The notes under the pieces: model-generated
What the model saw: the letters and a program-made list of their open reading frames with translations, nothing else
What the model was told of the DNA's origin: nothing
Databases searched by the model: none
Translations under genes and position numbers: made by a program
Part shown: one piece after another, positions 33,077-46,759 of the stretch
Layout of the letters: each line of letters opens with the position of its first letter
Numbering within the stretch: the first letter of the stretch is position 1
Assembly: GCA_961205875.1 (NCBI GenBank)
Contig: OY540811.1
Location: forward strand, 22,003,248 to 22,067,247
Length of the DNA: 64,000 nt
Direction of reading: 5' to 3'
Source of the DNA: Sialis fuliginosa
Taxonomy: Eukaryota > Arthropoda > Insecta > Megaloptera > Sialidae

Positions 33077-34145
33077 TTTTAATAATAATAATAATAATAA
33101 TAATATGTGTATTTATTCAGTCGGTACAGAGTACATTGAATAAGTCAGAAGAAATATTTTACAGTTTAATTAAAGGTAATATATATTAAGTGTTAATGAT
33201 CTATGCATTGTCGAAAAACTCATGTAAGCTGTAGTGACACTTTTCTATCAGATATTCTCTTAACACAACTTTTATTTTAGAGACTGGAAGATTTGTTATA
33301 CGTTTCGGTATCTTATTAAATATTTTAATAGTATTATTTATGACATTTTTATATACTATGGCTTTGCGGGTTTGAACAGTTTTTATATTATGTTTATGTC
33401 TAGTGTCGTAGTTATGTTTGTTATCATTGAATAAATCTGGATTTTGTTTAATAAATAGCACACTTTCCAATATATAAAGATCTATTACAGTTAATAATTT
33501 GAAGTTTTGAAACAAGGGACGACAATGCTCCCTAGGACCAGCCTTTGCCATAATACGCAGACATTTTTTTTGCATTTTTAATATATGTATAGTGTCATAA
33601 GATTGACCCCAAAATAGTATCCCATAATGTATAATTGATTGAATATAAGCGTAATAGACCTGCAGTGAAATATTTATATCGACTGTGTTGCTTAAGACTC
33701 TGAGAGCATATACTGATTTGGAAATTTTTGTTGTTATGTAATTTATGTGACCTTTCCATGTTAACTTTTCATCTATTATTACTCCTAAAAATTTTATTTC
33801 ACTAGATATATTTATTGAGGTAGAATTATCTAACTGTATTGAATTATTTTGTAAATTTTTAAATGATATTAATTTTGTTTTATTGAAGTTGAGTTTTAGG
33901 TTATTGTTTTCAGTCCAAAAATGTAATTTTTCAAAATAATTTTTTATGTTAGTATGCAATAAAGTTTCATTTGAGCCGCGATAGAAAATAGATGTGTCGT
34001 CTGCGAATAATATTACTTGTTCGTCTATAAAGGATGCAAGATCGTTTATATATAGAGTGAATAAAGTTGGGCCAAGGACTGATCCTTGAGGAACACCAGT
34101 CATATTAATTTTATAGTCTTTGGGGAACTGTAGCTTCCTCACAAA
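33077..34145 (-). mobile_element. 5'-truncated non-LTR retrotransposon
   Basis: Covers the reverse-transcriptase frame (33201-34142), a short 3' untranslated part ending GACTGAATAAATACACATA, and a tail of eight or nine ATT repeats (33078-33104). Short tandem-repeat tails and 5' truncation are typical of CR1/L2/jockey-type elements inserted by target-primed reverse transcription. Confidence 0.8.
33201..34142 (-). CDS. Reverse transcriptase C-terminal part, non-LTR retrotransposon
   Basis: 313 codons without a stop. GVPQGSVLGP at residues 16-25 and the catalytic FADD box at 46-49 identify the reverse transcriptase of a CR1/jockey-group non-LTR element. KFLGVIIDEKLTW (thumb region) and a C-terminal HNYDTRHKHNIK...SLHEFFDNA end follow, as in many arthropod elements. 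The endonuclease domain and the first half of the polymerase are missing, so it cannot be autonomous. The Met at 34142 is only the first in the fragment, not the natural start. The frame is intact, so the copy may be fairly young. Confidence 0.85.
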   Translation of the reverse strand: MRKLQFPKDYKINMTGVPQGSVLGPTLFTLYINDLASFIDEQVILFADDTSIFYRGSNETLLHTNIKNYFEKLHFWTENNNLKLNFNKTKLISFKNLQNNSIQLDNSTSINISSEIKFLGVIIDEKLTWKGHINYITTKISKSVYALRVLSNTVDINISLQVYYAYIQSIIHYGILFWGQSYDTIHILKMQKKCLRIMAKAGPREHCRPLFQNFKLLTVIDLYILESVLFIKQNPDLFNDNKHNYDTRHKHNIKTVQTRKAIVYKNVINNTIKIFNKIPKRITNLPVSKIKVVLREYLIEKCHYSLHEFFDNA

Positions 34146-36922
34146 AAAATTCCAGAGACATGTTCAATTTCAAGTTTGTATAGATTTAAAATATTTATGC
34201 ACACTGTTTAATTTTTAAACTAGCTTGTGGGTAATTCATGATATAAAACAAATATACAGGATAGCTGCGCAAAAAAGTATTTACAGAAACTTCTTATAAA
34301 GGCGTTCCTACATTAAATTATGTTCCCTATTTTAAGTTTCTTTCACCAGCGACGAGAAAATAACTTAAAATCCACAACATTGGCCGATAACGGAATTTCA
34401 ATCACGTTATACAATGGATCGTTCTTGCGCAAAACTCATTTTACATATAATTACTGCTTTATCTTTCAATCCATCGAAATTAACATGGCTATATGTAACG
34501 TTGATTAAATAATATATATGTTAAGTGATTTTATTATCGATTCAGAAATTAGTTAGATATAAACAGATTAAAGGCAACAAAAACTCAGTTTATTGATGTA
34601 TAAATGATATATCTACGAAGTAATACAATTTTTTTTCAAATAAAGTTACTCTTAACTGCTTCTAATTAAGGATACACACATTAAGAACTCAATTATTTAA
34701 TAGAATTACAGATATTGCAATTATTTACTATGTATTTTTTGTAATGAAAAACATGAGAAATAAACAAAATAAATGTATGTAAATGCAAAAATCGAAAATA
34801 AAACAAAAGAATATTTGAACTAATTTATTCTTAATTAAAAAAAATCATAAAAAAAGTTTGTAATGGTTCGATAAATAATAATTTTATTAAGCTTAAAGTT
34901 GTAGATAGTTAAAATAAAATGAAATTCGGTAGACAATCCATTCTTGTATATAAATATTAAATAATATTTTAGTATCTTTATAATAACATAACGTAAAATC
35001 TGATAGATTGATATAAACTATAAATATACTGTTTTAGTCGATTATCAAATTTTGATACAAAATTAGTTGTTTTCTTATTCACTCAATTATTTTATAGAAG
35101 AACGTTCTTCAATATTTTACTTATTTTCATTTAAATATATGTATGCAATTTTGTTTAAAAAACAATATTTATACCAGACAATTTCATTTCTAGCAGAAAC
35201 AATATCATTTATTTTATTTTTAGAATAATTATTCCTTGTTTGAAATTAGGTAATATATTTTCTATTTTGTATTATTCACATAAAGTTCATGGCTTATAGT
35301 GTCCTATACGTACAAATAAAAAGTAGATTTTTATAATACCATCACTGTAGGTAGATGTATGTATATAAATCTAAAATATGAACAACACGTTTGTAAGTGA
35401 ATTACAAATTTAATTTAAAAACACGCGGTGGAAATATCCACTACAAAACCGAGAAAACCAAATGGAATTATATCATTACTATCCATGCTACTCAGTATGT
35501 GTACCTAATCTACTTTAAAACGCTAACCAGTGGATCCGCACGTCGGCATATTCACGCAATCCTCTTAACATATACTCAGTATGCTGGTTCACGCGTCTAT
35601 GCTAATACACACACTCATATAAGCAATACACATACGTGAACAGGACCGTAAGGAAACATTTGTGGCTTTTTAAAAAAATCTACGATATTAGTTTGGTTGA
35701 ATCTTTTTATTATTTTCTTGTTGTTCGACGTTTTGAACTTATTTTAGTGTTTAATTTGTTTCAGAGACTACTCATTATTATTTAATGTTTTGACTGGCAT
35801 TTTGTCAGTTTTCGACTGCCATTTGTACAGACAAAGTAATATGAATATCAAATCCCGAAGCACAATACGACCAAAATGTAAAAAGGAGGAGGGTATAAAT
35901 TGCGGCCAAAAACTGACAGTGACAGTCAAACTATTAGTTTGAGTATTTGATGATAAACAAAAGGATTTGTTCAAAATGTTAACCCACAAAAAATAATATA
36001 CGAATTTAACCATTAATAATCAAATAATGAGATTGATTTTTTTAATTGATATGTGTCGTGATGGTAGCGACGCATTCAGTGGTTAAAATCGAAACTAACG
36101 CAATCGGGTCAATTGTCATCTAACCTAATTTAATTAGTGTTTAGTAAACAATTAAATCAGTGATTATATACGTTTACCAATTAGAGTATTTAACTTCTTT
36201 TATAACGAAAATAAGTATAACTAATGAAAAATACCAAGGAAATGGCTGCTGTAAAATCTACCAACTAAAACTGTTGCATATTTATGAAATTAAAAACCTA
36301 GTTAGTATAACTCTTAGTTCTTGATAACTGATATAATTCTTTAAATAAACATACGAACATTATTCACGCATAATACATAAATAGACACTATAAATGATTT
36401 AAAAATAATATTGAATTAAGAGTTTAAGTGCTTACAACAGTAGAATAAATCAAAAACTACAGATGAAGAAAATTTTTAGTCTTTTAGTTTATTAAAAAAA
36501 ACTTGTGATATAAAAATAGCGAATCATTTAATTAAATTCGTTTTTTAAACTAATAACTGACAGCTGACCCGGTAGGAATAGTTTATTTTTTCACCACATG
36601 GTGGCGTACGATCTAAGAAACATATATTATAATTTTATTACTATTATTTTTATAAAGATTTATAAAATCAAATACCATTTATAATGTTCGCCTGGAAGAA
36701 TTGTGTACCACTTTTAGGGTGGAACCTTAAAAAATCGTGATACACGTGTATTTTAATTTAAATAAAAGAGTATTTAACTTGAAATTCACCTAAACAGTCA
36801 TGCAAGTAAGCGTATCAAAATATAAAAAAAAGTTTAACACCCTTTAATTAAAGACATTTTTTTTTGGTTGGTGCTTACGTTATAAAAAGAGGACACTTTT
36901 AAATTTTTACGTTTATAAGTCC
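34146..36922. other. AT-rich region, nothing recognisable
   Basis: No coding or repeat feature could be supported. Short frames at 34320, 35397 and 35768 have no known motif. ACACACTCATATA-type simple sequence occurs near 35600. Confidence 0.4.
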
Positions 36923-37216
36923 ATGGGTTTGGGCTGGGCGCTGATGAGTCAGTCACTCATTTGTATTTTATTTTTATATATAGATTTCTTTGTCAGTTGG
37001 ATTTCATCCTGTTCTGACAGCTCCTTCGTGATGCTTTGTGTTCTCGTTTTACTTGATTTTTCTTATAGGTGGTCATGTCGGCTAATTGTCTGTCTTATTG
37101 CAGTTTGTTTGACAGGGACACAAGATGGAAAAGAGGTTCCCTATGGGCCGATCATAGGAGGTTATTACAATGGAACAATGGAATTTGATGTTGTGAATCA
37201 TTTAGGTTATAGATAG
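36923..37216 (+). other. 97-codon ORF of unknown nature
   Basis: The first two-thirds are hydrophobic low-grade sequence; the last part (GTQDGKEVPYGPIIGGYYNG and TMEFDVVNHLGYR) looks more like real protein and follows a possible acceptor (TTGTTTGACAG or TCTTATTGCAG). It could be a stray terminal exon or a retroposed fragment. No family recognised. It is immediately followed by a retroelement fragment. Confidence 0.2.
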
Positions 37217-37275
37217 AACATAATTTTGATTTATTTTTAAATTAATTTATTGACTTTATATTGTAATCATTATTA

Positions 37276-37533
37276 TTATTTTAACTTTTTTAAAATTAAT
37301 ATTATATTTGTTTCTTTTAAAATCCATAATCTCGTTATAGGGATGTTCGTAAGTATGGTTTTTAGGTTATCGATTTTTATATTTTTCATTTCGTCCCTTT
37401 TTATTTTGTATAGTGGGCAGTAGCTAATTATATGTTCTATATCCGGTATGATGTTTGCCGCGCAGGAAAAGAATGCATCCGGGGCTCGTATTTTGTGTAG
37501 ATACTGAGGAATGTTACCAGTGTGGAACCACAA
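37276..37533 (-). pseudogene. Non-LTR retrotransposon ORF2 C-terminal fragment
   Basis: Encodes WFHTGNIPQYLHKIRAPDAF, then CAANIIPDIEHIISYCPLYK. The spaced Cys...DIEHII-x-C-P-x-Y pattern is the post-RNase-H zinc-knuckle-like end of jockey/R1-type retrotransposon proteins. A stop precedes it in frame, so it is a dead fragment. It is distinct from the 33-kb element, which has another C-terminus. Confidence 0.6.
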
Positions 37534-40500
37534 TCTACACTATGCCGTATGAGTCTCCGTGGTTTGTTAAAAATCATAAAAACAATGTATTGTATAATAT
37601 AGGGAGAAGTTTTTATTGAATTTGAATTTTAGATACACTTTCTAACTGTTCTAATTTTTTTGCGTGTTTATAAAGAAATATGTTATCCAATAAATAATTA
37701 GGTATACTATATATATGTAGGTATATTGGGTAATATAATAATAGTTAAATGAACGTTGGTTTTTGAAGAAATTGCCAAAAAGCAGATAAGAGTAAGGGTA
37801 AAAGTTGATAGTTAAAGGTTAGATGATATCAGTTATATTATAAAGTTTTAATATCCTATATATTTTAAAGAGTATCACCGTGAGTGAGTATGTGTGTGTA
37901 TATGCATATAAATATATATACATATATTTGTATAAAAATGACGGTCCTGTAAACAAACACACTTATGCAGAAGTGTTTGTATATCTCATTATTTGCCCGG
38001 TTCACTATGATCCTTTGTTCTTCCAACTGAGTGGGTTTTTCAAGACCGTTGTGGACTTCATTGAGATAAAATTGCATTTTGGTTGTTGAGTTCAAATCTG
38101 TTCGTGAAGGAAATTCACTCTAAGATTCGACTGATCTGTTTGCATCATCTAGATAGCTCCGTCTTCCTCCATCTCCGTTTCTTGATATCTACTTGGGTTT
38201 TGATGAGATTTGCAGCGACTGTTTCGCTTTGACACTTTGGAATTAGGGAAATCGTTTGTATAATATTTGATGTTTTAGATCTATTAGTAATTTAATTCGA
38301 TCTCAATGATCAAATATGAAAACTGCATTGTACATTGGGTTTTGTATTTACAATTATTGTGAACTGAATCGTTATTAATTGTATTGGGGAGTTTAGTCAA
38401 CTGGAAAATTTCCAAAATTAGATCGTTATTTTAATAAATAATATTTTTTAAATTATTAAAGGTACGAGATGTGTAGGTAATTTCATAATGTGTATACTGT
38501 TGTTATAATAAATTGCAACTATGTACATTTTACATATTAATTTTTGGTCTTATTTCATATCATGTACCTTTATGAGTCGCAACATTACATATATTTTATC
38601 TGTCTTTGAAAACAAAGATCGTTGTAAGTTGAAATACAATATACATACATGAAAGTACAAAGTAAATAATATACTACATTACTATATACGTACATACATA
38701 CTTGACGAGTTTAATAAAATTAAGAAATCAACATATTCCCTTTCATTGTATAATTTATCGTGCAAATATTGTAAGATGAGTAATTTCATAAAAAAAATTC
38801 TATAAAATAAAATCTGTACATATTTTTTCAAAATATTACTTTCACTAACAAAACCTATAAGAATAAAAAAAGTATACATAAACGTAAATTAGTTTGAGAG
38901 AAATCGCAGTTTGATATAATTTAACTAAATTAAGCTAATACATAAAGTATTTATTCAGAACTATTTTTATGATTGCAAATAACACATTCTATATATTTAC
39001 ATATGTATGATATTTGTGCAATTATTTTATATATAAGTATGTATATCAACTCAGTTAAATTCCTGATATTACTTTATCTATAACAGAAAATGAAATTATT
39101 GTTGATTCATGTTAAATATCCGATTTAATTATATTCAAGGAATATTTGAATAAGGCAACAAAAGTATTATTTGATAAGTAAACGTATAACAGAATTTTAA
39201 TTAACATACATTATTTGTTTGAAGAAGGATAGAACAATATTTGAATCTACACCAAGTTTCAATTTAATAAATGAAAATTTAAATCAAAAGCTGAGGTGAT
39301 AAATAATATCAGATTTCTCATTTCATGCAAATTTTATCTTGAACAAGTAAATGCTTCTATATATACATATATAGACTTGAGTGTTCTATTCCATCTCCTA
39401 GGTACTGAAGTGTCACTCCTTTAAATCCATTTTAGATGCTTTCTAATAGCACGCCTTCTACATCTACCAAGTAGAGACACAAGGTTGCGTTTGATAGACA
39501 TATCGTTTTTGTGGCAAAGACTATATTATGAGCTGAAGTTTCTACTACGTTAAGAACTTGGAACAATTTTTCAATCGGTAATTTTGATATAAAAAAGAAT
39601 TATTCAAAACCAAATGCAATTAATCAATATTTATATACATTTTATAATTTCGACATATCTATATAAAAATTTACATCCGAAATTTTCCTTTTTTCTTAGT
39701 ATTTTCTTGAGTTACTTTCATCGAGAAATATTACGCTAAAACAGATACAATACTCTTAAACTAATTTATTTATTTATTTATTACTACCGCATTGGACCCA
39801 ATGTTACCGGGGATATTATTTCAATTAAACATTAAATAATCATGCCCACCCGACATGCCCACCCAACATGCCCATAACACACGATTCACCGCAAATTGTT
39901 TTTTCCGACTTCATGAAATTTACACAAAGTATACAAAAATTATACACCAAAACTTTAGTGAAAATTAGTGAAAACCGTAATAAAATTCGTTCAGTAGTTA
40001 AAAATCGTCTATTCTTGAATTTGTATGAAAATCAATAATAAATAAATAAATAGGTTAATAACAATTATGATTGTTACTAACCTATCTTGGAAGTGAAATT
40101 TTTTTTTATATTTCAATTTTCAATCAATATATTTCAAAATATTTACTTGTTAGCATGTGTGTAAAATCATCTATTTGTACGACAAAATATTTGAAAGAGA
40201 CGTGATCATAGCGATCTAAATTAATAAAATAGTGAAACCGTAAATTATAGAATTCCATGGCTATGTATAATGTTTTTATATACCTAAATGACAGTTGTAT
40301 GCTGTGACATTATGGAAACAAAACACAATTTGATAAAGATATTTTTAGTCTTTTGATGTTAAATCTTAATTTTTCATAAAATATTAATAGTCACGATACT
40401 GCACAGAAAAATTATCTAACTATTGGTGAAAACCGCATTGAAATCGGTTATGTAATTCCCGAGTCATATAAACGAACATTCATTTTTACATGTAGAGATT

Positions 40501-43500
40501 ATTATTGTATGTTTTAAATACAAATATTTAAAATGTGCAATAATGTTTTAATTATAAACTTATAATATTTTATAGATATTATAAGATCGATCGTTTCTAT
40601 CTATTTTATAATTAAAAATTACACGACGTAAAATATATATTCTATCTTGCAGAATTCCATTAAAGAAGAATGTCTTTTGAAAGTATATAAAGGTAAAACC
40701 ACAGCGCAAGTGGAAATAAGTACAGAAGTTTAATGTAAAAAACAACGACATCTGAGTGATCAAATGTAAAACAGAATACACCTACGGGTCTGTATTACAT
40801 TGAATGAATGCGAAGCGGATGGTAGACATAACTTGTTCCTTTAATAACATGGACAAAATGTGTAGGAGACATACTATCTGGATTTTCTTAATAGGTTCAA
40901 GCGCATGCATATTACATACATATATGTGTATGTATGTATGTGTAGATTTAATAGTTATTCTAGATTATGCTACATATTACACATACTTATATACCAGGTG
41001 TGTCAAATTCTAGCTTTTTACTGCCATTTTGTACATCATAAAATATAAATTTTCACTCGAAAATGGAATATTTTTATATGATATACGCGATATATTTTTA
41101 TAAATTTAGTGTATGTATAAATTAATTATAATTAGCTGAGATCAAGGTTTCATATACAACCTCCATCAAAAAATAAAAATAAAAGTAGATATATGCATGA
41201 AGTATTTTGGATATATATGTAAATTTAATGACTTCCGAGGTCTAATTTGATTAGTAAGTATTATATTAAATTAAAACAAAATAAAGATTTTTAAAACTAT
41301 TTATAGAAGAAATAGCCTCTAAAGAAACTATTAAAATGTGTAAAATTATGTAAGTACTGTATTGAAAGATTTATTGAAAGTAAATATTATTCCAAATGTT
41401 AAAAATTGTTTTTGTACTGTAGGTACGTTTAAGATTGTTTCAATTTGTATTTTGACAGCCATTTTGTAGATAAAAACAATCACATAACAGGAGTTATATT
41501 TCATTTGAAAATATATATATAAACCATATTTCCTGGAAAACTATAACATAATCATAGAATAAGATTTCTGCGAATTTTAATGTATTAGAAATCATATTTG
41601 AATATTGTAAAAGAAAAGTAAAAATTAAGGACCTGTTATTTGTATTTCTTTGTGTAAGTATCAATTATATAAAAAATGTTTTTATAGAAGTTTAATGGGA
41701 AATTCAGCATTCTTAGATAACATTTTATTTAGTTATGGCGTCATGAAATATTTTTCTAAGTGGCAATATAGGTTTTATTTGGCATCATCAAAAGGATTTT
41801 TTTCACTTAACTGTAACATGAAAATAACATCGTTATATTAAATAATACAATTTTTTAAATTGAATTTAAATAAATCTATGTTATCAAATAAAACATAATT
41901 TAAAATGGTAATCTTCCTACAAGTAAACTGTTAAATTTTTAAATACATAATTACATATTTAAACAAGTTACACAAATTTGAATGTATTAAACACACATAA
42001 GCCGAAGTGAGAATTGTAATTTAGAGTTTAAATATATAGGCGGTCTTAATGAAGATGAATATGCTATGCCTTAATAAACTGACCCCTAATTGATACAAAT
42101 GTTAATGAATTCGGAATGGTTTACTGTTGTTCTTGATAAAGTCAAATAAATTTATTACTATAATTTGTAAATTTGTTGTTTGTATGTAAAAAATTACAAT
42201 TGAGCATAAAAAACGTCACCTATATTTAATCACAATTATATTAAGTAAAAATAAAACATTCAAATATAATGATGTCTGTAATATACTCGTACATTAATAT
42301 ATATAATACATATATATTTATATATTATGTGGATGTAGGGTTTTGTTGCAGACATGAAGTTAATTAATTAATTAAAATGACATACTTTATATGTATAAAA
42401 ATAGTTTAAAAGACTGTACTAGTTCATTCACGTACTCATCAATGCACAGTTCATATCCGTGGACTTAAAAACGTGAAATTTTGATGGATATCTTCCTAAT
42501 ATAACATAAGCACTCTCTAAGAAGGGATTTAAAAATACTATTATAAAAAAGATTTTTTCACTCTAATGGAGTTAAAAAATTGTTTCAGACAAATGGTATT
42601 AATAACTTTTATCAATTATATAAATGTTCATAAAAACAAAGAAATGCGGGCGAAGCCGACGTTGGTCAGCTATAGTGAAATTATATACAAGTGTATAATA
42701 CAAATTTTGATATTTAAATATAATTTATTAAGTGAAAAAATGAATCTCACTAAAACTCACATTATATTAAACAAAATGAAAATAACATTATTACAGTGCA
42801 CTAGTGACCCACTATTTTAACAACAATAATTAAAATAAAAATACAGCAACATCCTTTATATTAAAACACCACTCCTCTTTAGCTGTAGCTATGTTATAAA
42901 GGTTGTATTTTATATACACTGGTTACCAGCTTATTAAAAGAAAACCCTTGTTTTATGACGCCCATGAGAATAAACTTCATAACTTTCTATTTAAATCATA
43001 CTAAATTCCCAGCACACGTATATATAAAATTAACCATAGACCGGAATGCAGTTTTGATAATTAGCAAGTCTGCGACCTAAATTATATTTTGTTGTTTGTC
43101 ATTAAGGGGGCAAAACTCTACATGTATCAGAGAGTATGGAGAATAATACGTTATAAAGAGCAGACATGGGATTTTGGTATATTGATTATTAATATATTGA
43201 ATATTGATGGTTTTGATAATAATTTATGATGGTTGCAATATTTACATATAACTTACATACATTTGCTGACTTTTATATAATATTTGACATTATTAGATTT
43301 TATGTATAGAAAAATCGCTTTTTTGTGACTTTAGTCATTCAAATGATTTGTTTTTAATGATTTTACAATGTACGGTTTGATTCACTGACATGCCGGAGTC
43401 ATTCCAGTTTTTTATCATTTCAAATTTAATTGATTCATTCATTGTATCAAAAATAACAATATTATAGTATTACGTATATTATTTGTACTTCATAACTTTT

Positions 43501-43736
43501 TAAACTTATAACCAATTAAATATTGCTGTATTATGAACTTACATATTAATATATTTGTCTACAAATGATATATAGAGAAACAATAATAATGAAAAAAAAA
43601 TTAAATGAACAAAATAACGATTTTTTTTAAAGGTATATGAGCCTGCTCCGACAGGTCCGGAAGCAAACTCCACATCTATCACTCCAAAAATCCCAAGTGA
43701 TGTCTATATTAATTAGGTAGTCAGCAAATACTAATA

Positions 43737-43842
43737 GAAATAAACAATCAAAAAAAAAAAAAACAAAAAAACATAAAATATAGAATAACGTTAAAAAAAT
43801 AACAGAAAAAAAAATAAAAAAAATAATAAAAAAAAAAAATGT
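43737..43842. repeat. A-rich low-complexity tract
   Basis: Runs of A broken by single C, G or T. It creates the Phe-rich antisense frame at 43627-43887, which is not a gene. The flanks (GCCTGCTCCGACAGG, GGGGCTACGCCCGATGG) are GC-richer than usual and may be the ends of a small retroposon. Confidence 0.6.
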
Positions 43843-44176
43843 ACAATACAGTTCAAGTCTGGCTGAGGGGCTACGCCCGATGGCCAATAACTTAAATAAA
43901 ACAAAAAGGTATATGAGTCTATTTGTGTAGAGAAAGGTTTATTTAAAAAGAACTTACGAAAAAAATTATATATCTTAAATGGACATATAATTTTTAAGAA
44001 GAAAATTAGGTATATACTTTTAATATGAATATATAATTATTTAAAAAATAAATACAAAATAACCATTGACACTGCTTTTGTTGCTATTAATGTTTGTAAA
44101 TGTTCTAAGATGGACAAAATTAATTCCACTTGTGAATTACACCAAAAGTGTTGTCTATGACTACAAAAGAAAAACA

Positions 44177-44210
44177 CAACCACACAAAAAATGTATTTTT
44201 TGTGTGGTTG
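44177..44210. other. Perfect 15-bp stem-loop
   Basis: CAACCACACAAAAAA pairs fully with TTTTTTGTGTGGTTG across a TGTA loop. Too short for a pre-miRNA; likely a hairpin relic. Confidence 0.7.
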
Positions 44211-45061
44211 GTATATCGGACAATATGATTTTATTGTATAAAACGTTTTGTCTTTATTATAAGTGCTCCAGAATCAATAGTTTCATAAGTTCGTGTTGAT
44301 GTTTAATTAAAAAATTAGATTGTTGTAGGTACAATAATAATTTTTAATTATCATATCACCATGATATATATTCAAAAGTTCAATTTAAAATTATCTCTAA
44401 TAAATCAAAGAAAAATATAGCATGTACACATTGTAAAAATCGAATTTAAAAATCGTTTAGTGCCTATTATTTTATGCTATATCTTAATACCATATTTTCA
44501 TATAAACCTACCCAATTCATTATGTAAGCAATTTCAATTTTGCTATTATAAAAGTTGGGCTATAAAAATAAATCACCTTTGACGCTGTATACTCGCGTGA
44601 AAATATAGAGGTATTAATTTTAACCAAAGCACGTTTTAAAATATACTACGACTGAAATTATATAAAACAACTTAATTGAAATATTGTTGCCCGTTTAGTA
44701 CAAAATAGAGTCAAATGATCTATATTATTTAAAATTTGTGTGCAGTAAATAGCATCCCAGAGATACATTTAATTAAAATTTTTTGAACTGTTTTATATGT
44801 TTGTTAGTTATATCTTTAGGTTGTAGCTAAAGAAAATTAGTTGAATTATGCTTATAATTTTAATGACATGTATTTAAACATTAAAATACTTTGTAACATT
44901 TTATTGAACTGGTTCATTGTGTCTCTACTGTAACGTTTTGGGTTCAATTGCCTTTTATAATCTCATTTAACCTTTAATTGGTTAGGTAGATGGACCTGTA
45001 GGTGCTTGGAAACGTGAACACCGCTACACTAAATAAATAAATTTAATTATAACTGAACTTA

Positions 45062-45150
45062 CACTATTTCTTTACAAAAGCTTGTACTATTTCTTTTACA
45101 AAAACTGGCACTATTTTGATTACAAAAACTTGCACTATTTCTTTTACATC
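45062..45150. repeat. Minisatellite, about 25-bp unit
   Basis: Three to four copies of CACTATTTCTTTTACAAAAA with a CTTG/CTGG linker. One unit is altered (ATTTTGATTAC). Confidence 0.7.
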
Positions 45151-45450
45151 AAGGTGGTCGCTACCACAGAGCCTTTCTTCTCCTTAGTTTGAATTACAGG
45201 GTTAAGGTAGTTGCACTGTTTCCTAGATTTATTTAACAATTCGACACTTTATAACTTATTATATTACTCACGACTCTGTGTTAACAACTGACTCAATACA
45301 TTTCTCCCGGGGTCTATCTACAAAAATGATTATCTATGTTAAAACTAATTTCTACAAATAGTTATACAATAACCCAAACGTCTAACTCATATTGTTACAC
45401 TACTGCCTGTATCTCTGTTGATTTTGTTAATCTGTTACAAACAAAATAAC

Positions 45451-45985
45451 ACAGGGTTTCAAAAAGAATGAATCGATTTTATGACGTATTGCTTCAGTTC
45501 TCAAGCATCGTCATGGAATGATACAGTGACCATTTGAAAGAGGAGTTTTCTAAGTTTCGCTGTAGTTGCGTCATTTCTCCGGTAATGTACAGTTGTTTGT
45601 TTACCCTTGGTATGGCGAGTCCTCAGTAAAAAGCGTATTGCGTTCTCGAGTTCGCGAAAACAAATTCGGTTGTCACGGTTCAGTCTACTTAAGGCAATTC
45701 GACATTAATCCGCCCTTTCCTAAGAACATTCGACGGTGGTTTCGATAGTTTCAAGATAATGGATGGCTGTGTAAAGGAAAAAGTCCAGGACGACTACGAG
45801 TTTCGGAGGAATCGCCTTGATGTTGCCCGTGCTGCAGGTGGTGGCCATATTGAAAACTTGTAAGACAGGAAATAAAAGTTGATTATTAAGTAGAATACTT
45901 GTGACTTGGCTGGAGTTTTGTATTACTTTTCCTTAATAAAATATTGCGTTATGAAATCGGTTCATTATTTTTAAATAGTCCTGTA
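45451..45985 (+). mobile_element. Deleted mariner-like element with DUF4817 transposase start
   Basis: Ends ACAGGGTTTCAAAAAGAATG and its inverse (AGGACTATTTAAAAATAATG) continue for about 45 bp as terminal inverted repeats. The body keeps only the N-terminal helix-turn-helix of the transposase and then runs straight to the right end, so it is non-autonomous. Confidence 0.75.
45566..45840 (+). pseudogene. DUF4817-type mariner transposase, N-terminal fragment
   Basis: Readable as PWYGESSVKSVLRSRVRENK, later PPFPKNIRRWFRQFQDNGWL and CKGKSPGRLRVSEE after frame joins. The order WYxxxSxxxVxRxFR...PxxxxIRRWxxxFxxxGxLxxKKSxGRPxVSEE marks the helix-turn-helix of insect DUF4817/mariner transposases. 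The open part stops at 45748 and the rest is read in another frame. The catalytic DDE half is missing. Confidence 0.65.
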
Positions 45986-46759
45986 TATGTAAATGAAGTA
46001 ATAAAATATTTTGAACAGTTGTGAAAAGGTATAAAACGTTGTTATTGAGAAAATTAAAGATAGTCTCTCCCTTAAATGGAAAATCTCCAAACAGTGTATA
46101 TATACGAATAACCTACATAAAAAGTGTAAAATTACTCCGGTCAATTTTTATCGCACCCTATACATCCGGACATAATAATATATTACAATGGATAAGTCAG
46201 TATCATATATAATATTACGTTATGGTGATTCTGCTTGCAGTCGGTTACAAATAGAACAGATACGCTAGGGAATGGAGTTCCAAGAACTTGGACATTTCTA
46301 GAAAAGTTTCATGTTGTTGTCTTGTAAAATATAACGTTCATGTATGTATATATATAGTTATATAACATATGTATATCTACAGGATAATACGGTTTTGTAA
46401 GTTCTTAAAAACAAATAAAACTATGGAATCAAAAAAACTGAATTTATCTTGACTTTAATGCTTTTTGATATACATATGTTATACGGAATAAAATGTTTAT
46501 TTCGTATGTTTTATAAGAGATATATTTATGTATCTAGGTTAAACGGAGAGTTTGTGTCATATTGGAAAACAGTAACCATTATTATTATTATTTTATAATT
46601 TAGGTTTATACATTCAAAATCTAAATTAGTAGTAAGGGTAGTAAAAGAGATATACTGGAATTGAATTTTCATATTTCAACAAAAAATTCTGGCCGGAACT
46701 GAATTTTTTTTTTCAAATACATATTTTTAATTTATATCTATATTGTTAAAAGTCAAATA

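Larger units (their letters stand above)
37534..45050. other. Long AT-rich region with few marks
   Basis: No gene found in 7.5 kb. Notable only: ATGTATGTATGT microsatellites (40918-40942), similar short phrases near 41020-41060 and 41450-41510 (TGCCATTTTGTACAT / CAGCCATTTTGTAGAT), poly-A-rich tract at 43737-43842, and a perfect 15-bp hairpin at 44177-44210. Confidence 0.4.

Noticed and set aside
43627-43887. Phe-rich 86-codon minus-strand frame
   Set aside because: Produced by the poly-A-rich tract at 43737-43842.
44177-44210. MicroRNA precursor
   Set aside because: A 15-bp stem with a 4-base loop is far too short for a pre-miRNA.
45062-45150. CRISPR-like repeat array
   Set aside because: Units are contiguous with no unique spacers, and the genome is eukaryotic.
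45160-45399. Solo LTR of a gypsy-like element (minus strand TGTAACAATATGAG start, TGGTAGCGACC nearby)
   Set aside because: No terminal CA, no matching second LTR and no duplication could be found; the primer-site resemblance is weak.
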